From positions 261,062 to 325,061 of the forward strand of contig PLJL01000004.1 of NCBI GenBank assembly GCA_003140215.1: a stretch of DNA of 64,000 nucleotides, read 5' to 3'. Position numbers and translations under genes: made by a program. The notes under the pieces were generated by a model. It did no database searches and was not told the DNA's origin. It worked only from the letters and a program-made list of their open reading frames with translations. Positions 45,007 to 53,316 of this stretch are shown in pieces; position 1 is the stretch's first letter; every line of letters begins with the position of its first letter. Source of the stretch: Vulcanimicrobiota bacterium. Its GTDB lineage: Bacteria > Vulcanimicrobiota > Vulcanimicrobiia > Vulcanimicrobiales > Vulcanimicrobiaceae.

Positions 45007-45361
45007 CTACTGCGGGTCGCCCCCTGAGGTCCAACGGGCCATCTTTGCATGCCAGTCGTCGGTCGTGAGGGCCTCGACGAACAGATCTGCGACGTGATCC
45101 TCGAGGATGCCGGAAGGCGCCCAGCGCTGCGTCATGTTCTTGCCGCCATTGATCCTTCTGGCGCAGGACGGTATCGCGCACGATCGCCGGAACGCAGTCC
45201 TTCATCTTCCCGTAGCCGTACGCGGAGCCAAGCTTCGCGCTCTCGGCTTCGCTGAGCCACAGCATGATGTGCTCGCCCGGCGCGGGGACGCGCGCAAAGC
45301 TCGTAATGACGACGAACACGGTCTCGCCGGCGCGGACCATCACGACAGTATCTGCAGTCAC
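45007..45361 (-). pseudogene. Frameshifted gene fragment
   Basis: One frame from a GTG at 45361 encodes MTADTVVMVRAGETVFVVIT and on to VPAIVRDTVLR; near 45170 the coding potential shifts to another frame that encodes GGKNMTQRWAPSGILEDHVA and LTTDDWHAKMARW before a stop at 45007. Upstream of the GTG the frame stays open (KLRWKASCRDEDARV) into the end of the duplicated lipoprotein gene, so the true 5' end seems to be lost too. It is a gene broken by a one-base frameshift and truncated by the lipoprotein segment. Confidence 0.6.
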
Positions 45362-45401
45362 CCGAGCGTCTTCGTCGCGACACGATGCTTTCCATCGCAG
45401 C

Positions 45402-45986
45402 TTAGGGGCGCCGAAACCGTCGGTCGACGTGCGTCGTGCGGCGCACGCCCTTCGTGTTGAGCGTGGCGAAGGTGAAGGCGTAGCAGAACCCCGGGTTGCG
45501 CGTGTCGATCAACGTGATCCCCGTCCCCCACGTTGGCATTAGTGGGAGGTTCGACGATGAGTACACACCCGTGAACCCGGTCGGCGGCGTCGCGACGAAC
45601 GACGGCACCGGCGCGGGGACCGCGGCCAGCCGCGTCCCGGTCTCGAACTGCGCGACCTGGTTCGCCGGATTCGTCTGCCCGACGTAGAGCGCGAGGAACG
45701 CTCCCGGCGTCTCGCCGTCGGGAACCGTCAGGTACATCGTACCGGCGTAGTCAGACGGCACGCTGTTCCCGGACGGATAGAGCAAGTACGCATCGTCGAC
45801 GCAGCCCGGCGGCAAGGTCGGATCGGGTGGCGACGGTTCATCAGTGGGCCCGGGTGTCGGTGGACACGAGAACGGATCGTTCGGATCGGGTATGCAATCG
45901 GGGAGAGCCCAGAAGCTGCCGCCGCATCCCGCACACGCGAACGACGACGATATCAACAATGCAACGAAGACGACCCAACGGATCAT
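45402..45986 (-). CDS. Lipoprotein of unknown function (duplicated, copy B)
   Basis: 194 residues, the same length and layout as the product of 38581-39165: MIRWVVFVALLISSSFACAG signal with lipid-anchor cysteine, CPPTPGPTDEPSP stretch, DYAGTMYLTVPDGETPGAFL, and the end RRTTHVDRRFRRP. Copies A and B share upstream noncoding DNA, so this is a segmental duplication. Confidence 0.75.
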   Translation of the reverse strand: MIRWVVFVALLISSSFACAGCGGSFWALPDCIPDPNDPFSCPPTPGPTDEPSPPDPTLPPGCVDDAYLLYPSGNSVPSDYAGTMYLTVPDGETPGAFLALYVGQTNPANQVAQFETGTRLAAVPAPVPSFVATPPTGFTGVYSSSNLPLMPTWGTGITLIDTRNPGFCYAFTFATLNTKGVRRTTHVDRRFRRP

Positions 45987-46107
45987 GGCCCAGCCCTCGC
46001 ATCACGACGATGAAATTATTTCGTAATGCAATGCTACTGAGCGTTGCTGGTACCGCTCTACGGACGCGCTGTGATTTCGCCAAGAGTCGCGTCGACGAGC
46101 GCGATGT

Positions 46108-46584
46108 TCATCGAGGGTGAACTCGCCACGCCGCGCTCACCGATCCGCCCTGGTCGAACCCGCTGGCGATGTACGCCCAGGTGTTCGTAAACGGTCCGTA
46201 CAGCGGGTCGACCACGTCGTAACCGCCAGCCGTCGTCGCCGTGAGCAGCGTGTAATGATACGCGCTCCCAAGATCGAGCAGCAGCTGCACGACCGGACCG
46301 GCCTGCAGCGCCTGACGCACGATCGGCTCGGTAACCGCCCCGCCTGGTTCCAACGCGTCGGCGACCAACGCGAACGCGCTGTACAGCAGCGGGATGCGCG
46401 TCGCCTCGAGCGGCTTGTCGCACGCCTCGCTCGCACCGTTGACGCAACAATCGCTCCTGCTCAGAAACTGGTTCACGATGGCGCACTGCTCGGGCGGACT
46501 CGAGCCGGCGGCTTGGGCCACCATGCGCACGCAGGTCGCCCAGCACCAGTTGCTTTGCGCCTGCGTCTCGGGGACGATCGTCAT
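46108..46584 (-). CDS. Papain-like cysteine protease (C39/C70-like)
   Basis: 158 residues from the ATG at 46584. The active-site motif QSNWCWATCVRMV places Cys14 as nucleophile; His110 in GSAYHYTLL and Asp126 in VVDPLYGPF complete a papain-like triad. A CC pair (SDCCVNG) and further cysteines may form disulfides, as in AvrRpt2-like C70 peptidases. No signal peptide is seen with this start. It follows a secreted alpha/beta hydrolase by five bases. Confidence 0.8.
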   Translation of the reverse strand: MTIVPETQAQSNWCWATCVRMVAQAAGSSPPEQCAIVNQFLSRSDCCVNGASEACDKPLEATRIPLLYSAFALVADALEPGGAVTEPIVRQALQAGPVVQLLLDLGSAYHYTLLTATTAGGYDVVDPLYGPFTNTWAYIASGFDQGGSVSAAWRVHPR

Positions 46585-46589
46585 TGGAA

Positions 46590-48023
46590 TCAGTTGCGAG
46601 GTTCGGCCGCGCAACCGCTTCCGCCGGCGCCCGCCGAAGCGAACCGGTACTTATTGGAGCCGAGGTTCTGGAGATTCGGACGCAGCGTCGCACCCGCCAT
46701 TACGCCGTCCTTCATCGTTTGGGTGATGTCGGCGACGATCGTCGCGCTCGCCGCCCAGTATCCGTGCCCCAGGATGTCGCAGTGGAAAAACGAGGCGTCG
46801 ATCGCGTTGGCATTCGGCGGCAGCGCGACGGTGTCGTTGCAACCGGTGAGACCGGCGCGGCAATGCCCGTGCAGCTGCCGCGAAAGCTGCAACGCTTCGT
46901 CATGAGCGCTGGAGTACACGGTGACGCCCTGCGCCACCGTCGCCATCTCCGGAACAGCCTCCCAAAATGTCGCCGCGTCGACGTCCGGCGCCGCGAACAC
47001 CGCCTGACCGATGTGTCCGGTCAAGGCCGGTTTCGCGTTGTGCAGGTACTGCAGCACGGACACGGCGACGCGGTTGCCCATGCTGTGCGCCATGATGTGC
47101 ACGGTCTTGGGGGCGTTCGGAGCGCTGAGCAGGGCGACGAGGAAGTCGCGGAAGTGGTCGGTCGCCCACTGATTGCTCGACTCGTCGTCGATGTAGCGCG
47201 CCGTCACGTGCTTCGAAGGCCAACTGTAGTCAATGGGTACGGCGCTCGGCGCCAGCGCCGCGACCACGCTGGCCGTGAGCACCGCCGGGTCGTGGAAATC
47301 GTTGTTGAATCCGTGCACGAAGATGATCGCCGTATCGGCGGTGGGGTACTCGGCCCGCATCGCCGCCACGAATGCGGTCATGTCGGGAGTCACGGTGAGC
47401 GCCTGCAGGCTCGGCGGTCCGACCGCGGCTACGCGTGCGAACGCGAGGTGCATGCACGCGCTCGGCCCGGAGCACGGTTGGATGGGGCGGTCGTTACCAA
47501 ACGCATTGTCGACCGTCGTCCCGCCGGGATTGGCCACTCGGTCGGTGGCGAAGAAGGTGGTACGCGGGCGCGGCGGCGCGGCGCCGCCTAAGAGCGCGAG
47601 GAGCGGCAGCTCGATGTCGCGCCGTTGGGTGCGGCCGGCCCGCAGCGCGACGGTTCCGGCGGGATGGATGCTGGTTCGGTACTGCGCCTCGAGCGAATAG
47701 GTCCCGGCGGCGATCGTCGCGGGGACGCCCGAATCCGGCGCCGCGTCGGAGAAGCGGTACGTCCCGTCGGCCCCCGACAGCGTATTCGCCACCACCGTGC
47801 CGGCCCGTAGGATCCGGACGTTCGCGTGCGCGACCGCCTTGTGGAGCGACGTCACGCGTCCCGTCAACAAGATGACCCGAGGGATCGGCGGGTCGAGCGG
47901 GTTCACGTCTTGCGATGCCGGCGGCACCGCACTGGACGGCGCCGCGCCGATCAGCGCGAACCCCAGCGCGATCGAAAGGGCGATTGATGCCGGCACACTC
48001 GTGCGGCGATCGTTCTGAGCCAT
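46590..48023 (-). CDS. Secreted alpha/beta hydrolase (DUF900-type) with Ig-like N-domain
   Basis: 477 residues. Signal peptide SIALSIALGFALIGAAPSSA; residues about 45-130 form a carboxypeptidase-regulatory-like domain (VILLTGRVTSLHKAVAHANV, GTYRFSDAAPDSG); then a hydrolase with FFATDR, IIFVHGFNNDF and the nucleophile elbow MAHSMGN (Ser). A C-terminal region has further cysteines. The start at 48023 is preceded by GGGGGTG. It probably cleaves esters or amides outside the cytoplasmic membrane, with the adjacent protease as operon partner. Confidence 0.8.
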   Translation of the reverse strand: MAQNDRRTSVPASIALSIALGFALIGAAPSSAVPPASQDVNPLDPPIPRVILLTGRVTSLHKAVAHANVRILRAGTVVANTLSGADGTYRFSDAAPDSGVPATIAAGTYSLEAQYRTSIHPAGTVALRAGRTQRRDIELPLLALLGGAAPPRPRTTFFATDRVANPGGTTVDNAFGNDRPIQPCSGPSACMHLAFARVAAVGPPSLQALTVTPDMTAFVAAMRAEYPTADTAIIFVHGFNNDFHDPAVLTASVVAALAPSAVPIDYSWPSKHVTARYIDDESSNQWATDHFRDFLVALLSAPNAPKTVHIMAHSMGNRVAVSVLQYLHNAKPALTGHIGQAVFAAPDVDAATFWEAVPEMATVAQGVTVYSSAHDEALQLSRQLHGHCRAGLTGCNDTVALPPNANAIDASFFHCDILGHGYWAASATIVADITQTMKDGVMAGATLRPNLQNLGSNKYRFASAGAGGSGCAAEPRN

Positions 48024-48116
48024 GCGCACCCCCACGTCTCGACACAAGCGGCACACCACCGCCGTCGCAGGATGCAGCGCAGGGCGGCCGAGTTCCTGTT
48101 TCGACTAGTAAGCCAA

Positions 48117-48434
48117 CTAGGCAGCGCGCTCGATGTCGCCAGGCGGGCGAGCGTCGGCAACGGTGAGGCTGACGATCCGGCGGCACGCGATACCCTCGGC
48201 GTCGCGGATCAGCTTGAGGCACTCGTCGCGATTGGCCGCGTTGTTCAGCTCGAAGAGCCCCACGATCGCCGCGTCGAGTCCGACCCGGCCTTCCTCGTCG
48301 GCGAAGCCGCGGATCGGCCGGACCAGGTCGTCGCCCAAGATGTCCCAGCTCAACCAGCGGCACCCCGGCGGGGCCGGTGTCGCAGCGTGTTCCAGCAACT
48401 CGAGCGCCTCGTGTACGTTCATCGACCCGATCAT
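48117..48434 (-). CDS. Small protein of unknown function
   Basis: About 105 residues (ATG at 48434; 48422 also possible). MNVHEALELLEHAATPAPPG, then RWLSWDILGDDLVRPIRGF and LDAAIVGLFELNNAANRDEC. It looks soluble, acidic and alpha/beta. No family is recognised. Confidence 0.55.
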   Translation of the reverse strand: MIGSMNVHEALELLEHAATPAPPGCRWLSWDILGDDLVRPIRGFADEEGRVGLDAAIVGLFELNNAANRDECLKLIRDAEGIACRRIVSLTVADARPPGDIERAA

Positions 48435-48514
48435 CCCAGGCCGTCGTAACGGAGCGCGCCCGCGCCGCGAGGACACCGGACAGTTACGGAAAGCGCCGAA
48501 CGGAAGCTTGGCAA

Positions 48515-48676
48515 ATGCCGTCGATCCCGCTCGGCCCGTACCGCGATGACTGCCGGCGTTACGATCGCGGCCTCCACCTCGCCGGCCCCGACGATCGTCT
48601 CGCCGTCAGCGGTTCCTTCGAAACCGCGCGCCCGAGCGGCTATCTCGGCTGCCACAACTTTTTCCACCCCGACTAG
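48515..48676 (+). CDS. Possible 53-residue ORF
   Basis: ATG at 48515, ending before the ribosome-binding site of the VOC gene. Sequence is polar with DDCRRYDRGLHLAGPDD and a C-terminal GCHNFFHPD. No ribosome-binding site or homology; weak candidate. Confidence 0.3.
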   Translation: MPSIPLGPYRDDCRRYDRGLHLAGPDDRLAVSGSFETARPSGYLGCHNFFHPD

Positions 48677-48694
48677 CCCTCAGGAGATACCACG

Positions 48695-49054
48695 GTGATT
48701 ACAGGCATCGCATTCACGGGTTACAAGGTGACCGACCTGGACCGCGCGCGCGCATTCTACGAGGGCGTGCTGGGCCTGAAGATGAGCGAAGCGATGGCCG
48801 GCGGGAAGTGGATCGAGTACAACGTCAACGGTGCCATTCTCGCGCTGACCACGCTCGGCGAGAACTGGACGCCCAGCGATCAGGGTCCCGCGGTTGCGTT
48901 CGAAGTCGACGACCTCGACGCGATGGTCGCCACGCTCAAAGCGCACGGCACCAAGTTCTCCATGGAGAAGATGGAGTCACCCGTGTGCTGGATCGCGATA
49001 GCCCATGACCCCGACGGCAACAAAATCGTCTTCCACAAACTCAAAACCGCCTAG
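48695..49054 (+). CDS. VOC (glyoxalase/dioxygenase) family protein
   Basis: 119 residues from a GTG at 48695 with AGGAG upstream. One VOC unit pair: VTDLDRARAFYEGVLGLKM and PAVAFEVDDLDAMVATLKAH, ending HDPDGNKIVFHKLK with the metal-binding pattern DPDGN. Substrate not predictable; possibly a glyoxalase, dioxygenase or resistance protein. Its 3' end overlaps the convergent DUF1801 gene by four bases. Confidence 0.9.
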   Translation: MITGIAFTGYKVTDLDRARAFYEGVLGLKMSEAMAGGKWIEYNVNGAILALTTLGENWTPSDQGPAVAFEVDDLDAMVATLKAHGTKFSMEKMESPVCWIAIAHDPDGNKIVFHKLKTA

Positions 49055-49422
49055 CCGGCCCGTCGTTCGGCGAGCTCCTTCGCGCGGAGCTTCGCGATAC
49101 GGCCGATCAACGCCACGGGCACCGGCGCAGAGAGCGGAAAGCGGATCGTGCCTTTGCTGACCTCGTAGGGTGCGAGCTCGTCCTTGAAAGCCGCGACGAA
49201 ACGACCGGTGGCCGGATACAGCGAGTAGTGCTGTTTCCACCCCGCGAAATGCAACACGCGCCCGGCCGGAATTCGGTACGCGGGGATATTATACGAGATC
49301 ACTTCCTCAGCTTCAGGCACGGCCTTACGGATGGTGCTCCGCACGCGCTCGAGAATGCCCCGCACCGCCTCAGGCTGCGAGGCAATGTACTCGTCTACGG
49401 ACTTGAACTTCGTTGTTGCCAT
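49051..49422 (-). CDS. DUF1801/YdhG-like protein
   Basis: 123 residues. SVDEYIASQPEAVRGILERV, AEEVISYNIPAYRI and the C-terminal GTIRFPLSAPVPVALIGRIA match the YdhG/YjhX (iron chaperone frataxin-like fold) family. Role in iron or DNA handling is not certain. Start ATG at 49422. Confidence 0.85.
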   Translation of the reverse strand: MATTKFKSVDEYIASQPEAVRGILERVRSTIRKAVPEAEEVISYNIPAYRIPAGRVLHFAGWKQHYSLYPATGRFVAAFKDELAPYEVSKGTIRFPLSAPVPVALIGRIAKLRAKELAERRAG

Positions 49423-49461
49423 TGCGAGCCCGTCTTTCGGCTGGCGAGGTGGTCCGAAGAG

Positions 49462-49818
49462 TTAGAGAAACAAGCGATACGGCACGCTGAACTGGTCAGC
49501 AAACAAGTGTGCCTGCGACCTGCTGATCCGCCGTTTTCCACTCAAGAGTTCGGAAGCAATGCCTTTGGAGCAAACGAGTTGCGCCAGATCCTTCTGCTCC
49601 AAGTCATTGGCTTGTAAGAGTTCCCGCATTATCGCTGGCGGCGATGCCGGGGTTAGTGCATGCCGCTCCTCCTCGAATTTCTCGATGAAAGTCGTGAGAA
49701 GCTCCGCAACGGCTTCTTGTTCCGGGGTAAGCGGCTCGTTCTCGTGGATGGCCTCGAGAAGCGCAATCGCTCGTTGATTGTCGTCGTCGGTATGGATTAG
49801 CGGCAGTTCTCGCGTCAC
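49462..49818 (-). CDS. higA: HigA-type XRE antitoxin (orphan)
   Basis: 118 residues: an N-terminal helical region (NQRAIALLEAIHENEPLTPEQ) followed by a helix-turn-helix (LQANDLEQKDLAQLV, GIASELLSGKRRISRSQAHL). This is the HigA layout; HigA binds HigB toxin and its own promoter. No higB is encoded immediately upstream (the adjacent gene is a plus-strand amidohydrolase), so this copy is an orphan. Confidence 0.8.
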   Translation of the reverse strand: MTRELPLIHTDDDNQRAIALLEAIHENEPLTPEQEAVAELLTTFIEKFEEERHALTPASPPAIMRELLQANDLEQKDLAQLVCSKGIASELLSGKRRISRSQAHLFADQFSVPYRLFL

Positions 49819-49881
49819 GCCGCTCGCCTTCGTGGTGCCTCACGCGAGGACATTCCGCGACCCGCCGACGAATTCGGCCCG

Positions 49882-51540
49882 ATGACGACCACGATCTATC
49901 GGGCGCGGCGCATCGTTACCATGACCGACGACGCGCCCGAGGCGATCGCAAGCGCCGACGGACTCGTCACCGCGACCGGGTCCGTCGCCGAGCTGCGCGA
50001 GCGCTTTGCCGGTGCCGAGGTCGTCGACTTTCGCGACGGCGTGATCGTGCCGGGGTTCAACGACGCGCACGCGCACCTCGTCGTCGCCGCCGAGGACATG
50101 CTGCACCTCGATCTCTCGATCGACGCCGTGTCGTCGCTGGCGGAGATCGGGGTGAAGCTGCACCAGCAGCTCGCCGTCACGCCGCCCGGTGGCTGGCTTC
50201 GCGGCAGCCGCTACGACGACGCGAAGATGGCCGAAGGCCGCGTGCTCACGCGCGGAGACCTCGATGGGATCAGCGCCGACCATCCGATCCTGATTCTCCA
50301 CGTCGCGGGACATTGGGGCGTGGTCAACTCCAAGGCCCTCGCGCTGGGCGGGATCGACGAGTCGACCGAAGACCCTCCGGGCGGAAGGTTCGGGCGCGAC
50401 GGCAGCGGCCGTCTCAACGGTATCCTGTTCGAGACCGCGATTTTCGACTTCGCCTACCCGCAGGCGACGCGGCGCCCGCAAACCGTCGCTCCGGCGAGCA
50501 CGCTCGAAGACCGCGTTCGCGGTCTGGTCCTGGCGCAAAGCGCCTTTCACGCCGCCGGGATCACCTCGCTCACCGATGCGATGATCGGACCCGACGACAT
50601 CACCCTGCTCCAAACGGCACAGAGCTGCGACGCACTCACGCTGCGGGTCAACCTGCTCCTGCACTACGAGCACTACGGAATGCTCGCGCAGCACGCGGTG
50701 CGCACGGGTTCGCGCGACGGCCGGATCCGGTTCAACGGTGTCAAGGCCTTTGTCGACGGCGCGATCGGTGGGCGTACCTGTCTGATGGAGCAGCCCTTCG
50801 AAGGAACGACCGACGACTACGGGATGCAAACGGTGTCCGACGCGGATCTGCGCGACGTCGTGCGCATGGCCCACGCCGAGAGCAACCGCGTCTGCGTGCA
50901 CGCCAATGGTGACCGGGCGATCGGCAAGCTGCTCGACGTCTTCGAAGAAGCGCATCGCGAGAACCCCAAGCCCCACGTACACCACCGCATCGAGCACTGC
51001 AGCATCGTCAACGACGACATCTTGCGCCGCATGAAGGGAGTTCACGCGATCGCCGCGCCGTTCGGCAGCTACGTCCACTATCACGGCGGCAAGCTGCTGG
51101 AATGGTACGGGCCCGAGCGCATCGAGCGCATGTTCGCGCATCGCTCGTTTCTCGATCGTGGGATCGCGGTCGCGGGCTCGTCGGACTATCCGTGCGGCCC
51201 CTATCAGCCGCTGCTCGCGCTCCAATCCTGCGTGACGCGCACGGGCTACGACGGCACGCCGCTAGGACTCTCGCAGCGCATTACGCCGCTCGAAGCGCTC
51301 GCGCTCTACACCACGGGGTCCGCGTACGCCGCCGACGAGGCGGAGACGAAAGGGCGCCTCGCACCCGGCTACGTCGCCGACTTCGTCGTGCTCGATGGCG
51401 ACCCGCTCACCGTCGACCCGTCGATGCTGGGAGCGCTGGGCGTGCGCGCCACCTATGTCGGCGGCACGAACGTGTGGGAGCGCGCGGGCCAAGCGGCGGC
51501 AGCGTCACCGTCGGCCCGTAGCCGCACGCGCTCGGGCTGA
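49882..51540 (+). CDS. YtcJ-like metal-dependent amidohydrolase
   Basis: 552 residues. Composite-domain N-terminus (IYRARRIVTMTDDAPEA), metal-binding HxH in VIVPGFNDAHAHL, GHWGVVNSKAL, HHRIEHCSIVNDD, a late DYPCGPYQPLLAL with the catalytic Asp, and a C-terminal LAPGYVADFVVLDGDPL. YtcJ-type amidohydrolases hydrolyse amides or N-formyl compounds. It is directly upstream of a branched-chain amino-acid-type ABC transporter, so it probably acts on that transporter's substrate. Confidence 0.9.
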   Translation: MTTTIYRARRIVTMTDDAPEAIASADGLVTATGSVAELRERFAGAEVVDFRDGVIVPGFNDAHAHLVVAAEDMLHLDLSIDAVSSLAEIGVKLHQQLAVTPPGGWLRGSRYDDAKMAEGRVLTRGDLDGISADHPILILHVAGHWGVVNSKALALGGIDESTEDPPGGRFGRDGSGRLNGILFETAIFDFAYPQATRRPQTVAPASTLEDRVRGLVLAQSAFHAAGITSLTDAMIGPDDITLLQTAQSCDALTLRVNLLLHYEHYGMLAQHAVRTGSRDGRIRFNGVKAFVDGAIGGRTCLMEQPFEGTTDDYGMQTVSDADLRDVVRMAHAESNRVCVHANGDRAIGKLLDVFEEAHRENPKPHVHHRIEHCSIVNDDILRRMKGVHAIAAPFGSYVHYHGGKLLEWYGPERIERMFAHRSFLDRGIAVAGSSDYPCGPYQPLLALQSCVTRTGYDGTPLGLSQRITPLEALALYTTGSAYAADEAETKGRLAPGYVADFVVLDGDPLTVDPSMLGALGVRATYVGGTNVWERAGQAAAASPSARSRTRSG

Positions 51541-51541
51541 C

Positions 51542-52402
51542 ATGTCCGGGTTGATCGAAGTCCAGCTGCTCAACGGCATCGTGCAGGGCATGATCTATGC
51601 GTTGCTCGCGGCCGGCTTGACCTTGATCTTCGGGATGCTCGACATCCCGAACTTCGCGCACGGCGCGTTCTACGCGTTGGGTGCCTACGTCGCGTTCACC
51701 GTCGTCTCGTTGACCGGCAACTTCTGGCTGGCGATCGTGATCGTCCCGCTCGTCGTCGCCGGCCTGGGTCTGGTCGTCGACGCGTTCGCGATGCGCCGGC
51801 TCGCGCGCACCGGCCACGTCTATCAGATCCTGTTCACGCTCGGGCTGGTGCTCATCGTCCAGGAGTCGATCGTCCTGATCTGGGGTGCGAACCCGACCAG
51901 CATCAACGTTCCGGCCGGACTCGACGGCGGCGTGCCTCTGGGCGTCGTCACCTTTCCGTACTACCGCCTGTTTCTCGTCGCTGCGGCGGCGCTGGTGATC
52001 GTCGCGGTGTGGTTCGCGCTGGAACGGACGCGCTACGGCGCGATCATCCGCGCCGGCATCGACGATCCCGAGATGGTCGACTGCATCGGGATCAACGTGC
52101 AACGGCTCTTCACGATCGTGTTCGGAATCGGCGTCGGGCTGGCGGCGCTCGCCGGCGCGCTCATCCTGCCGATCCGCGGCGGACAACCCGCGATGGGCAA
52201 CGAGCTCATGGCGACCAGCTTCGCGGTCGTGGTGATCGGCGGGCTGGGCAGCTACTTGGGCGCCGTCGTCGGCGGGCTGTTCATCGGGCTCACCCAAGCC
52301 GTGATGACGATGCTCTATCCGGCCGCCTCGGAGGTCGCGATCTTCGCCGCGATGGCGCTGATCATTCTCATTCGCCCGCAGGGACTCTTCGGCAAGCGAT
52401 GA
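51542..52402 (+). CDS. livH: Branched-chain amino acid ABC transporter permease LivH
   Basis: 286 residues with about eight membrane helices. NGIVQGMIYALLAAGLTLIF, IPNFAHGAFYALGAYV and VVVIGGLGSYLGAVVGGLFI are typical LivH segments. Start ATG one base after the amidohydrolase stop; ends in an ATGA overlap with livM. Part of the amidohydrolase-livHMGF-substrate-binding protein operon; substrate could be an amino acid, amide or urea-like compound. Confidence 0.93.
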   Translation: MSGLIEVQLLNGIVQGMIYALLAAGLTLIFGMLDIPNFAHGAFYALGAYVAFTVVSLTGNFWLAIVIVPLVVAGLGLVVDAFAMRRLARTGHVYQILFTLGLVLIVQESIVLIWGANPTSINVPAGLDGGVPLGVVTFPYYRLFLVAAAALVIVAVWFALERTRYGAIIRAGIDDPEMVDCIGINVQRLFTIVFGIGVGLAALAGALILPIRGGQPAMGNELMATSFAVVVIGGLGSYLGAVVGGLFIGLTQAVMTMLYPAASEVAIFAAMALIILIRPQGLFGKR

Positions 52403-53316
52403 GACGCTTCGCTATCCTGGTCGTGCTCGTCGCCGTCGCGCCGCTGGTCCTGCGCTACCCCGAGCTTGAGACGCAGATCCTCACCTTCGGGCTGTTGGCG
52501 GTTGCGTTCAACCTGCTGTTGGGCGAGATGGGGTTTCTGTCGTTCGGTCAGGCGACGTTCAACGGCGTCGGCGCGTACATCGCCGCCCGCGCGCTGCTCG
52601 ATGCGCACGCACCGTTGCCGATCGCCTTGCTCGGCGCGCTGCTGGCCGGCGGCGCCGCCGCTGCGCTCGTCGGCGCGCTGGCGATCACCGGGCGCGGCGT
52701 CTACGGCGTGATGCTCACCTTTGCGTTCAACGAGATGGCGTACTTCATCGCGTTCCAATGGCGTTCGGTGACCGGCGGCGACGACGGGTTGCGGGGCATT
52801 CCGCGCCCCGACGTGTTCGGCATCTCGCTCGACGACGCAACGCGCTACTACTACTTCACGGCGCTGGTGGTGCTGCTGGCCTTCGCCGCGGTGCTGCGGA
52901 TCGTCGACTCGCCCTTCGGGGCGGTGCTGCGCGCGATCCGCGAGAACGAAGGGCGCGCGCGGGCGATCGGCTTTCGCGTCCGGCGTTTCAAGATCGCCGC
53001 GTTCGCGCTCTCGGGCGCGCTGTCCGGACTCGCCGGCGGGCTGTACGCCGAGCTGTTCCACTTCGTTCCGCTCCAAGCGATCGACCTGGACACCTCGACC
53101 AACATCGTCATCGCCGCGTTGCTAGGCGGCATCGGATCGCCTTACGGTGCGCTGCTGGGCGCCGCGATCTTCACCGTGCTGTCCAATTCGCTCAGCCATG
53201 TGTGGGCGCACTGGCCGCTGATCTTCGGCCTGGTGTTCTGCGCGGTCGTGCTGTTCTTCCGCACCGGCTTGTGGGGCATCACCGAGCGCTGGAGCCGTCG
53301 TGCTGCACACGCGTAG
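52399..53316 (+). CDS. livM: Branched-chain amino acid ABC transporter permease LivM
   Basis: 305 residues. LNFGLLAVAFNLLLGE-type segment, GFLSFGQATFNGVGAYIAA, and SPFGAVLRAIRENEGRARAI with SGALSGLAGGLYA and LLGGIGSPYGALLGA are LivM signatures. The ATG at 52399 overlaps livH; the 3' end overlaps livG by 17 bases. Confidence 0.93.
   Translation: MRRFAILVVLVAVAPLVLRYPELETQILTFGLLAVAFNLLLGEMGFLSFGQATFNGVGAYIAARALLDAHAPLPIALLGALLAGGAAAALVGALAITGRGVYGVMLTFAFNEMAYFIAFQWRSVTGGDDGLRGIPRPDVFGISLDDATRYYYFTALVVLLAFAAVLRIVDSPFGAVLRAIRENEGRARAIGFRVRRFKIAAFALSGALSGLAGGLYAELFHFVPLQAIDLDTSTNIVIAALLGGIGSPYGALLGAAIFTVLSNSLSHVWAHWPLIFGLVFCAVVLFFRTGLWGITERWSRRAAHA

Noticed and set aside
49462..49881. A complete HigBA toxin-antitoxin system.
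   Set aside because: Only the HigA-like gene is present. The sequence upstream leads directly into the plus-strand amidohydrolase gene, with no HigB frame.
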